From contig JAJKFH010003762.1 in the NCBI GenBank assembly GCA_023333565.1, positions 1,736,001 to 1,800,000 on the forward strand: 64,000 bases of DNA. Direction: 5' to 3'. Both the position numbers and the translations under genes were made by a program. Shown one piece after another: positions 41,301 through 53,300 of the stretch; positions within the stretch are counted from its first letter, which is position 1, and every line of letters begins with the position of its first letter. The DNA comes from Puffinus mauretanicus (Eukaryota; Chordata; Aves; Procellariiformes; Procellariidae). Below the pieces are notes generated by a model. That model did not search any database, had not been told where the DNA came from, and saw nothing but the letters and a program-made list of their open reading frames with translations.

Positions 41301-44300
41301 GAATGGGCTCTAGTCTGGGTTTATTCTAAATGAAACCAGAAGGTATTTGTTCTGAGTGAAATTACTTTGTTATTCTGTCCTTTACCATGAGGTTGATCCT
41401 GCTTTAGGAGGAACAAACATAAAAGGGAAATGAAATAAAAAGAAATATTTTGCCTGTATGAGAAGACTGCACAGTATTAGAGGGGGAAAAAAAGTGACCC
41501 TATATAAAGGCAGCCCGTTAATAAAACCAGAATCACAAATTTTCAGATAGATGTCAAATGCCTTTCAAGACAGCCATTAGACATGGACCTGAAAGTGCAC
41601 CTTTCTGTTTGTCTGTTTTAATTAACATCTTTCATCTTGAAGGTCCTGTAAATAATTGGCAAAATAATTAGTGCCGTGACTTCACAAGGAAAAGAAGTGA
41701 AGTCTGTATGCCCATAACAATTCATGCAAAGTCCTGCTATTTAGCATGTGTTGTATTGAGAGAGGGACTGGCCGATTCACCAGCGGTTTCATGTGTTCCT
41801 CAGAAGGATCTGATCACATTCCCCTTAGTTGCTATAGGAATGGCCAATGAATATTGATTGTTGAGAAAAATTAAAAACGTACCACTATGCACATGCTGCA
41901 CGTCTCACTTGTCCTATTCTAGCCAAAGAACGGCCTGTGCATGTTTGAGCAAGAGGCGATTTGCTGATTTGAAACGGTCTGTTCTGCACAATAATATTTT
42001 CAGTTCTGAAAGGGACTTTGTTAGCTATAAAGACTGTGTGGCTGCTCAGGACATAGTCACTATTACTGTATCGCAGATCTGCAACACACATGCACGAGAT
42101 GCAAACCTGTTTGGCAGCAGACCCAGAAAAAGCTGCAAGGGAAATATAATGCTGTAATCAGTTGCAGCCGCGTTGGTTGTGATCCCATTAAATGAACCAG
42201 AAATTTGGAACCCTCTGCTCGATGACTGTAGTGCAAAGCGGTTGTCAAGGCAGCTGGGTGCATAGCGAAAGAAGGCTGCACCCAGGCAGACGATCATGGG
42301 AATCTGAAGACAGGATGTGATAGATAAAAAACATGCTTGAGCCAGTTTAGCACTGAATTATGTTGAACAAATTCTGCAAAATCTGTCTTGCTTTGGAGAA
42401 CTATGCCAAGCACAGCCCACTTCTATAGCGGTCCAACTATCTCACCTTCCTAGAATCACTTTCCACAACTTGCCAGCTATCTGTCTCTTGCTATCAGACT
42501 TCAGAGAGCAACCACAATGGCTGACAGCCCTAGCCTTCTAGAGAGTGCAAAGACTGAGAGTATACACCCGTCAATGTGTACCCAAAAGACATCCTTTTTG
42601 TGTGAAGAATTAAAGTAAAATGCATGTTGGTGATAAGGAACTAAAATCAGTTACACAAATCAATCTGCCACTCTGTCACAAAAATTTTCCTACCATCTAT
42701 GAAGCTGCCATACAGGTTAGATTTGTCAGAGGAATCTCTCCAGTGTTGTTCTTCATGCATCTGCATGGATTTTTATACAAACATACACATGCACACACAT
42801 GCATATACATACACAAAAAGAAGAAGATCTGGTTGAATCTTACCCCAGACAGGTACCAGAAGAGGAATAAAATTAAATGGGTGCTTTTGAGGACCGAGAG
42901 AACCAGACTTCGCAAGACTTAGTGAGTACCAACCATTGTGTTCTGCAGGCAGCGATGAGAGCAGTGTGGCATCTACCTCCAGCACCGCTTTCAACAAGCA
43001 CGTTTCAGAGAGTACTGAGATAGAAATGAACAGCAGGACCAAGTGCCTGACGAAGCAAGCCTTGTGTCGTGAATTAAGTGCCCCTCTACAATTTTCCACC
43101 CTCTCAGGAAGCCAATAGGGGTCAGGCACTCTCATCATCAAGAAACTGAAGGGGATATCTAATGTCCTGGGTGGGCAGAGCTCATAACTCAGATCAAAAC
43201 TGAAAGCAAATAAAATGACCATAAGCACTAATAATGGGATAAAGCAGGGGAAAAAAGTGCACTATATAAGTCAATTCACTTGCACGTGCATTCCCTCTGC
43301 AACTATATTGGCAATAAAAATTGCTGTTCCATCACAGGGACAGAAACCGCTGCCAGGATCATGAAATATTCTTCTAGACTTTCAAAGAAGTCTGAAGTCC
43401 GGCAAATATGATTAAGGGATTGGAGCATCTGTCTGTGCTGGTTTTGGCTGGGGTAGAGTTAATTTTCTTCATAGTAGCTAGCATGGGGCTGTGTTTTGGA
43501 TTTGTGCTGAAAGCAGTGTTGATAACACAGGGATGTTTTTGTTACTGCTGAGCAGGGCTTACACAGAGTCAAGGCCTTTTCTGCTTCTCACCCCACCCCA
43601 CCAGCGAGTAGGCTGGGGTGCACAAGAAGTTGGGAGGGGACACAGCTGGGACAGCTGACCCCAACTGACCAAAGGGATATTCCACATCATAGGATGTCAT
43701 GCTCAGCAATATCATAGAATCACAGAATAGTTTGGATTGGAAGGGACCTTTAAAGGTCATCTGGTCCAACCCCCCTGCAATGAGCAGGGACATCTTCAAC
43801 TAGATCAGGTTGCTCAGAGCCCCATCCAACCTGACCTTGAATGTTTCCAGGGATGGGGCATCTACCACCTCTCTGGGCAACCTGTGCCAGTATTTCACCA
43901 CCCTCATTGTAAGAAATGTCTTCCTTATATCTAGTCTAAATCTACCCTCTTTTACTTTAAAACCATTCCCCCTTGTCCTCTTGCAACAGGCCCTGCTAAA
44001 ACGTTTGTTCCCGTCTTTCTTAGCCCCTTTTAAGTATTGAAACGCTGCAATAAAGTCTCCCCGAAGCGTTCTCTTCTCCAGGCTGAACAACCCCAACTCT
44101 CTCAGCCTTTCTTCACAGGAGAGGTGTTCCGTCCTCCTGATCATTTTTGTGGCCCTCCTCTGGACCCGCTCCAAGAGGTCCGTGTCTTTCCTGTGCTGAG
44201 GGTTCCAGATCTGGACACAGGACTCCAGGTGGGGTCTCACCAGAGCAGAGTAGAGGGGCAGAATCACCTCCCTCGACCTGCTGGCCACGCTGCTTTTGAT

Positions 44301-47300
44301 GCAGGATACGGTTGGCCTTCTGGGCTGTGAGCGCACATTGTCGGCTCATGTCCAGCTTTTCATCCACCAGTACCCCCAGGTCCTTCTCGGCAGGGCTGCT
44401 CTCAATCCCTTCATCCCCCAGCCTGTATTGATACCAGGGGGTTGCCCCGACCCAGGTGCAGGACCTTGCACTTGGTCTTGTTGAACCTCGTGAAGTTCAC
44501 ATGGGCCCACTTCTTGAGCTTGTCCAGGTCCCTCTGGATGGCATCCTGTCCCTCAGCCGCGTCAACTGCACCACTCAGCTTGGTGTCATCTGCAAACTTG
44601 CTGAGGGTGCACTCGATCCCACTGTCCATGTCATTGATGAAGACATTAAACAGTGCTGGTCCCAATATGGACCCCTGTGGGACACCACTTGTCACCGATC
44701 TCCATCTGGACATTGAGCCGCTGACCAGTACCCTCTGGATGCGACCATCCAACCAATTCCTCATCCACCGAACAGTCCACCCATCAAATCCATATCTCTC
44801 CCGTTTAGAGAGAAGGATGTTGTAGGGGACCATGTCAAAGGCCTTACAGAAGTCCAGATAGATGACATCCGTAGCTCTTCCCTTGGCCATTAGGTTGGTC
44901 AGGCAGGACTTGCCCTTGGTGAAGCCATGCTGGCTGTCTCAAATCCCCTCCCTGTCCTGCATGTGCCTTAGCATAGCTTCCAGGAGGATCTGTTCCATGA
45001 TCTTGCCAGGCACAGAGGTGAAGCTCACAGCTCTGTAGTTCCCAGGATCCTCATTTCTAGCCTTTTTAAAAATGGGTGCAATGTTTCATTTTTTCCAGTC
45101 ACCAGGGACTTCACCTGACTGCCATGATTTTTCAAATATCATGGAGAGTGGCTTGGCAACTACACCAGCCAGTTCCCTCAGGACTCTGGGATGTATCTCA
45201 TCAGGTCCCATAGACTTACGTATGTTCAGGTTCCTCAGGTGGTCATGAACCTGATCTTCTCTTACAGTGGGCGGCTTTTTATTCTCCTAGTCCTTGCCTT
45301 TGCCTTCTGCAGCTTGGGTGGTGAGGCTTGAGCACTTGCCGGTGAAGACTGAGGCAAAAAAGTCATTGAGTACCTCAGCTTTCTCCATATCCCGGGTAAC
45401 CAAGTCTCCTGTTTTGTTCGGGGAAAGTTGAGGGAAGAAGAAGGAAGAGGGGGGGACGTTCGGAGTGATGGCATTTGTCTTCCCAAGTAACCGTTATGCA
45501 TGATGGAGCCCTGCTTTCCTGGAGATGGCTGAACACCTGCCTGCCGATGGGAAGTAGTGAATGAATGCCTTGTTTTGCTTTGCTTGAGTGAGTGGCTTTT
45601 GCTTTCCCTATTAAACTGTCTTTATCTCAACCCACGAGTTTTCTCACTTTTACCCTTCTGATTCTCTCTCCCATCCCACCATGGGGGAGTGAGCGAGCGG
45701 CTGCGTGGTGCTAGTTGCTGGCTGGGGTTAAACACGACATTGTCATAAAGGGAGAGCCTAGGAGAGCTAGGACTGTTCAGCCTGGAGAAGAGAAGGCTGG
45801 TGGGATCTTTCCAATCTGTATAAATATCTGGCGGGGGGGAATAAAAAGATGAAGCCAGGCTCTTCTCAGTGATGCCCAGTGGAGAGGAGGCAAGGGCACA
45901 AATTAAAACATGGGAAATTCCATTTAAACATAAGAAAACACTTTTTTTTTTTTACTGTGAATGTGGTCAAACACTGGCACAGCTTGCCCAGAGATTGCCC
46001 AGAGATATTAAAAACCTGACTGGGCACAGTCTTGAGCAACAAGCTGACTCTGCTCTGAGGGAGGAGGTGGAACTAGACTTCCTACCTCAACCATTCCGTG
46101 ATTCTCTGAAAAATAATAATCCACAGGTTCTGCTGTCCTAAATGAATCAATTGCTTGTAATCGCGCTCTTAACCCCCAGCTTTTCTTTACAAATTCTAGC
46201 GTTTAGGACTGTGAAGAAAGCCTTCCTAAAGTAAATAGAGGATTACTCACAATGTGAAGTTAGAGGCTTTTTGGCAGATGTAAGCAAACGACAACCGTAA
46301 GAAGGTGTGAATTGTTCTAATTAACTCCGTGGGTGCATAGCTGGGAAGCTATACAAGGGCAATTTAAATGCCAACATTTCATCACTGATCACTTTAGCAG
46401 AAATCCTGGGGGCTTGTGCGTTTCACAGTCCCCTAAGGCCTAAGGACATTTTCCAGGGTGACAGAAGTGCCAATAGTCCCCTACACAGAAGTCAAACCCT
46501 CAAGGTGTCCCTTCATTTCTGCAGTACAGTTACAGTGGTCTCAGGGACAATGTAAGATAATTTAAAAGTAGGAAGTCTGGCAGCAGGCTAAAAGAGACCA
46601 AGAAGGAAAACTGTCACTGGCAACTTGTGAAGAAATGGAAACTATAGTCAGATTCACTCTAACCTCATATTCAATTTATTAAAGTTCTGACTTTCTTAAC
46701 TAACCTAGTGATGACCTAAAATTCAGAGCTGGTTGCTGTAGATGGTTGCAAAAGTTTGGTTCGCTGCCGAGCACAGGAGACCAGAATCAAGCACAAATAC
46801 TGCCGGAAAATAGTATATATGAATGAGCACGTCTGCAGACTGAACCAAAAGAGCTCTTGCTATCTACTTTCTAGATGCTTTAAGCCACACAAAATTACAA
46901 CATCAAGAGGTATATTGACCTTAACGTGTCTTTAAAAAGGGATTAGGAAGGAAGACACATGCAAAATACTTCATACTAAAAAATATGGTATCTGTGCAAC
47001 ATGAACAGCTTGATTATTTATCAGGAGGTACTTTTCAACGACAGTCACAGAAGAAAGTAAACACGATTAAGTGTGGTCACAGCCACGTCAATCTCACGCA
47101 AACGCTGAAATTTCACTCGGCCGAAAGATATGGCCTTGCCTTCACCCTGCTCACATCCCAACATTCCCACAAACTGTTAGGAAAAAAAGGAGATTAGTTC
47201 ACTGTTTCCCCTGAGCTGGTTTACAAATGTGGCCACACAAATGTTAGTACTGCTGCGTTGGAGAATGTGCAAAGATGAGGCCCAGGGAGCAGGCAGATTT

Positions 47301-50300
47301 TCCCCTTTAGGTATATTAAAGTTACAGTGGAATTACTGCTTTAGAGAAAAGAAGTAGAAGGAGGGTGTGAGTATGAACAGTAACAGGAGAAACATGTACA
47401 TCTCCTGAATAGTCCTGTCCATACGGAAATCTTTGTAACATGTATTACCTTAGTTCAATAAACATAAATATGGGATAATGCCACTAATTACATCATCAAT
47501 AAAAATACAACTGACAGTACCAAAATCCAAAATTTTTGCACTATGTTTCCAATTTTCTACTGAACTAAGTATCATGCTAGTGATTCAGTATTGGCTTCCA
47601 GACATTTCTGAAGAGGAAGCATGGCCTACCTGTCATTTTACAGGTCAGTAAAGAATGTGGAGACACAGTGACAGAAGAGGCTCTGATACATTTTCAAAAA
47701 GGTACTTGAGAACAGAAGCTTTATTGGCTTTATTTCATTGAAATAAATAACACCGGTAAATTTAGCTCTGGCACCAATGGACAAAATTAAAAAAGCCAGG
47801 GCTATTTGTGGACTACAACTCCCCAAAACCTACATCCACCAGTTCCAAAAGTCTATTTTAGCCATATTCACTTACTACAATCAAAATTACTGTTTTGCAA
47901 GGAGTAGTAAATTTTCACAAAAAGATGGATTTTTTTTTTTTTAATTTAATCCTCTACAGATGAGCTTGACAGTGCCAAATATTGAAACAATGTAAATGAA
48001 GGAGAATACCAGGTCCTTGGTGAATAGGAGAGAAAATAAGGAAATATTATTCTACTACACACAGATATTCATGCAGAAAAAGTACTCCCAAAAACCCATG
48101 GCTGGAGTCTTTGCCAATATTAATGAACTGACCAGAAAAGGAATAGTGAATATCACTCATGTGGGTTTCACGAAGGCAGGTTTGATTTACAGAATGAGTC
48201 AGTGAGATAGTGGAAAACTATTAAAACACATTAAAGATTGGCTAAGGGTCAGGAACACCAGCATAAGATCAAGTTTTTAATTTATCTAGCGATCTGGACT
48301 GTACTATATAGTCTGACATAAAACTAAACTCTATTCTGTCAAAAGAAGAGTCTTATAAAACAGAAGATAAAAATGCCCTTTTAAAGCGACTGTTTGAAAT
48401 GAAAATTTTCATTTCTTCTCCCTACCTTTTGCTAGGCCAAAAAAGGTCATTTTGCTATTCTTATAGGGGAAAGCTGAAATTATTGAATTGTTTTGGATAT
48501 GACTTTGTATTAGATATGACTTTGATACTATGGTAATTTTTAAGCAAAGTGTGTTTGATTGATATGGACATCAATACTATTTTATTTTATTTCCATTTTT
48601 GAGTAAAAATGAGCTTATTTGGACAGTAATAACAATACAGAAAAGTGTAATGTAACTACAACTAACTTTGTATGGTTATTAACATACAAAATACTTTAAA
48701 AAGGAAGGGACGTAGTTCCCCAAATCTATCCAGTACTTTCGAACTATGTACTATAGGAAACTACTTTGTTCCCTTCTCAGAATATTAAGAATTCACCACA
48801 GATTATTAGGGAATTACCATGACTTCTACAGGGCTGTTGAGTCCCCTTCTGACAGCTGTTGGAGATTTCATTGTCATTTTCTTGTCTGCATTTCCATGCA
48901 GACTTAAAAGCTGCTGCATGACAATTACTTCTCTATCTGTGATACTGCTGCTGATCAGGATTACTTCACCTTTATTTCAGTCCAAATCCATTGCTATATC
49001 GTTATTTATTTAGGTTTTTTTTTTCCTCCAGTAAATGCCCTGATCAGTGCATTGCTCTCACACATCTTTTAATACATCTTTCCTAATTATTTCATACTCC
49101 TTGGGGATCTTATATACTCAATGCCCTACAAAGCGTGCTCTTCCTCTTAAATACCCGATCTTGCAATTTTCTTAAAAACTGGCTACGAAGAAAAGAGAAG
49201 TGGTTTGCACTGAGGAGGCCTCTAAGCTGAAGTCTCAAGAACTGAACTTTGGACCAACCATACTTAAAAATCCTCTATAATAGCTTCAACACAAAAACCC
49301 CCAGCATTGCATTAATGAAAGCAATATCATCAGTATGCAGAAATTTCAGAGTATTAAAGAAATAATCTTGAGAGCTAGAGTAACAAGTGAAACAATTCAA
49401 ATCACAAGGTCATATGTCTAGAAAGTAGGAAGAAGAATTTCTGTTGCGTGCTGAAATCATCAGCTGAAATTGTAAAAGAAAAGAAAAACATGTTACTATT
49501 TGATTAGCAAATGAACTGAGAGTCATCAGCATGTTGTAGTTACAAAGGCTGTGATTAATCAGGAGAGGCATTTCCAATATACATAGAAAAGATTGCATGC
49601 CGCTGAAAAAGTCATTGGTAAGACTTCCTGTAAAATAGCATATATAGTTCTGAATACTCATATTTGCAGAAATTAATTGCCCTAAACAAAGGCAGAAAAA
49701 GGCTATGATGTCAGTCAGAAAATGGAAAAACTAACAAACTAAAAGAGACTAAAAGATTTTGGCTGGCTTGCTTTTCCAAAATGAAGACAAGATTAAGGGG
49801 ATGTAAGATGGCACATCAGATGGTGAACATCACAAGGGAGAAAAATTATCAAAGTTGAAGGACAGCATTGGTGAAACAACAAAAGTAGAACTTGCTGTGA
49901 ATAAATTCAGGCTGAAAAGAGAGTGGTCCCAGCCCTTCAAAGGGGTGAGCTTCTGAAACTGTCCTCATACAAATAATAAGGACGATAGGTTTAAGATGGA
50001 TCTTGATAATGAATGAGATTACATAATATTGTTACCTATCACAGAAAAGAATTGAATTTGACACATGAGATATCTTACTATCCTATGTTCCTGTCACTTT
50101 TCCCAATTCCTCTGCAGCTAGGGTGCCAAGAAGTCTGCAGACAGAAAGTTGGCAGGAGTCTAGGGATACAACCATCCATATTGGTGCTCTTTTGGGAAGA
50201 AGCAGTATGTACATGGGGTTCCACCAAGGCCACCCAGACCAACTGGCAGCAAAGACTTCTTCATGCCACTCTGCCTGCCTGAGTCAAGCCTGGTCGCAGA

Positions 50301-53300
50301 GAGCCAGCACAGAGCAGCAGCTCAGACCCCACGCTTGTTCATCAGCCTCTGCTAGTTGTGATGACAGTGGCACGGAGTCGCATTTTTGGATATGGGTACT
50401 GCTTAATGAACGCTCTTGGACATTAGCAGTTAATCTGCTTGGATTTTAGTTGATGACTTGAAGATGACACTGGACTGGGAATTTCCTATAATTTTTTTAT
50501 GCTGTTCTTTTCTACTTCTTACTACCCTGTTTCAGGAATGAAGTAACCCAAAACAAATCTCAAGTGAAGGCATATATACCATTTATCCATAGGACACCAC
50601 ATACACATTTCCACAGCATTTTCTGTTACATCCTGTTGGCCTTTATAATGGTTTGGTACTGTTCCTTTATGCTACTCTCTGCAGGGATAAAGTTTCTTCT
50701 GAGCTATCCATAGCACTACATAGACTATTTCTTCTTGCAAGGCTGAAACTGGTAGGAAATCTACCTGTGGGTATTCTGCTGTTCTTTTACATGAATATCA
50801 TATTTGTAATTGATTAAAAATTTAAATCACATTCCTGATGCTACTGTGAAGTTGCACTTCAGGTCCAAGAATTTATTATGAAGCTGAGAAAAATCAACAT
50901 ATTTGGAGTGATAGGGTTGTTCCAAAAATAAAAATGAAGCAGAAACTGACATTTTTTATTTTCAGTATACATGCTGCTATTACATATCAGAGTCTTATAA
51001 TCATAGAGCAATGTGTATTATAATACACAGACCCATCAAGGTAATAGCTATATTCCATAAGGCAGAATATGGGGCAGCATAAACATACAAAACCCAGTTC
51101 CCTCAGAAGCCTTAGGATGTCCTAACCAACTAGATACTTTACATCTTTTAAGCAGAAGATTAAACATGTCACCAAAACCCATCCACAGTTTTAGTGGCCT
51201 CACTTAAAATGAAGTCTTACCGAGAATTAAAATTCTTATACATTCCTCTTGGTATGATGTAAGAGTATTGCTGCTAGAGGCCATGTCCTCTGAGGTATTG
51301 AGCACTGCCTGAGGAGTCTTAAGAGTTCTCGTCTTTCATCTGGGTATATGAATATTCCATGTTATGCCAAGGTCAAAAGCCAGGACTGAAGTGCTAACCT
51401 GGTTTACATTTTAATACTTAAAAGCACCACACCTGATCTGGTTCTCCTCGCCCCATGTTACAAAATTCACTACTTCCTTGCAAAAGCGCGGCTGAGGCTA
51501 GCCTGAAGACCCTTGTCCTTATGCTACAAATTTTCTTCTTCTTCCCACTATACATATTTACCCTTAGACAACATCTAGCTCTTAACCTCATCTGCCACTT
51601 CACAAGCTGTCAAATGACTATTCAAGCATTAAAAAAAATGAAGGGTCTGTTAAGTTGTAAATTAAATGACAGTCTATAGCTGAAAATTAGCAGTAACGTG
51701 CCCAAAACTTTATTGATTGCTAAGAAAAGGTGAATAACCCCCCCTATGGCTGGCTGTGTAATTACTGACCTTTAGAACCCAAGAGCCATTAATTTAAGAA
51801 CAGATAGCAGTGAACTAGCAAACGAGTTATTTTGCAACAGGACAGTAAAGGCACGTATCAAGTTTTTGCATGTTTTCAGTGCCACCTTGTATTGTTACGT
51901 GCCTGTATTTTCCATTTTAATGCAAAATATAACCCACGCTACATCTGGACATAAAATGCCTGTCAACTAGTTCAGAAGATCCGTGGGAATGTACCCACAG
52001 ATACTGAGGCCTTTCAATACGTTTTAAGAACTCCACATCCTTCCAAAAAGGTTTCTAAATTACTGTTAAGGCAGGAAAATTGTATTGCCAAGTTCAGCCA
52101 CTCTGATACATGTACTGCAAACTTTTCATCTGTACTCTGAGAGATGGGGATGGAAATGGCCAGTAACAGGAGAACAGCAGACAGTAATCCAACATCAGTA
52201 AAGTTCCTTTACATATGGGAGACACACAGACAAAAAAGCCCCACCTCTGCTAATACTGCTGAATTTAATCTGTTATAGACTTTTGTACAATTCAGGAAAT
52301 AGTGGTTTAAAGACTATTAATACAAATGCTTCAGCAATATTTAACTCTTTTCTTCTTGTTCTTAATAATAAGCACTTATTGTGATGGAGAGAGAGTTAAC
52401 TTTTGACAAAGCAAACTACATTTTAAGAGCACTGGTCAGATAGTGGAGTTTACAAAATTTTCAAAAGATATATTAACTGGAAGTAATGAAAGAAAAAGGT
52501 ATCTGACCTGGTGCAGCTGTCCTTCCATGAAGAGTGGTTTCATTAGGCAGGAGATCTTTTGAGTTGGAAGTGAATGGTGATTGTCTAAATGAGTCTTCAG
52601 AAAAGAAAGGGCTACAGGAAAAAATAAGACATCTTTTTGTAAACAAAATAGCAGTTAACGGAAGAAGTAAATATGATTTTTGACTCTAATATCTTAATAT
52701 CATAACAAATACCATCTTGTTAAAAGCCCTGTTTCATTTACGAATTCACGCTGAAAGATATGCAGACCGTGAGGCAAGGTGTAGAGAAGAGGCAGGCTTT
52801 GGTAAAATTGCATCTCAGAGTGAAAACTGAAGTCCTCCCAAAGGGCTTTAAACTACATTTGAACATCTCAGATTTGCTATACCACAATACAATATGGATC
52901 ATTAAAATTAATGCTTCAAAAATTTGTATTCTACTGTCATATCTGGAGAGGGCAATCAGGAAAGGTGGAAAATAATATTATTTAATAATCTGAGGTACAC
53001 AGTAATTATTTTTAAAACAAAACTTTTCAAATTTTAGGTTAAGATGCTGAATAGTTCTCTTTTGACATGGCATTCTGTGAATGAAATTAACTCCATGAGA
53101 TTGATTTTTAAAGCAGAAATCAATTCATATAAGCTAACTGAATGGTTATTTCCCAAAGAGTATTAAGTGCAAAAATTATCAGCTACTTGACTCCAAAAAC
53201 CATAGCATGTTTTGGTTTTAATTAACAGGCAGTAAAAAGTCAATTTCAATAGTGAATTGGCATTTCTGTCAAAGTATTTTGTTTTCTGCTCAATTAAAGA

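Larger units (their letters stand above)
43434..45739 (+). mobile_element. solo avian endogenous retrovirus LTR, interrupted by a CR1
   Basis: The LTR starts TGTGCTGGTTTTGGCTGGGG at 43434 and ends AAACACGACA at 45739, with TG...CA ends. I recognise the family as an LTR common in bird genomes. Its two pieces are about 43434-43710 and 45420-45739 (about 600 bp together). The right piece has ATTAAA at 45610-45615 followed by the usual CTGTCTTTATCTCAACCCAC block. It is flanked by a 5 bp near-duplication, CTGTC at 43429-43433 and TTGTC at 45740-45744. There are no internal viral genes and no second LTR, so it is a solo LTR. It lies antisense to ZNF827. Confidence 0.8.
30116..52507 (-). other. ZNF827: ZNF827 giant intron between w3 and w4 (22.4 kb)
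   Basis: Donor GTCAGA below 52508, acceptor GGCATAG above 30115. It carries an ancient CR1 (39663-40800), a nested CR1/LTR/CR1 block (about 43393-46110) and a possible CR1 tail (49795-50035). The stretches 30.1-39.6 kb, 40.8-43.3 kb, 46.1-49.8 kb and 50.0-52.5 kb show no gene that I recognise. An unexplained 75-codon minus-strand frame at 33456-33683 is treated in the findings. Confidence 0.75.

Noticed and set aside
42770..42820. CA/TG-rich stretch as a microsatellite
   Set aside because: The units are imperfect and short; no clean tandem array.
45262..45501. 79-codon minus-strand frame with a mixed sequence
   Set aside because: It spans the junction between the LTR and the inserted CR1, so it is a chimera of two repeats rather than a gene.
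47996..48260. Plus-strand frame ending in a [10 protein letters not shown] segment, reminiscent of CR1 reverse transcriptase
   Set aside because: One short resemblance only. Flanking DNA did not match other CR1 blocks, so I cannot support an element.
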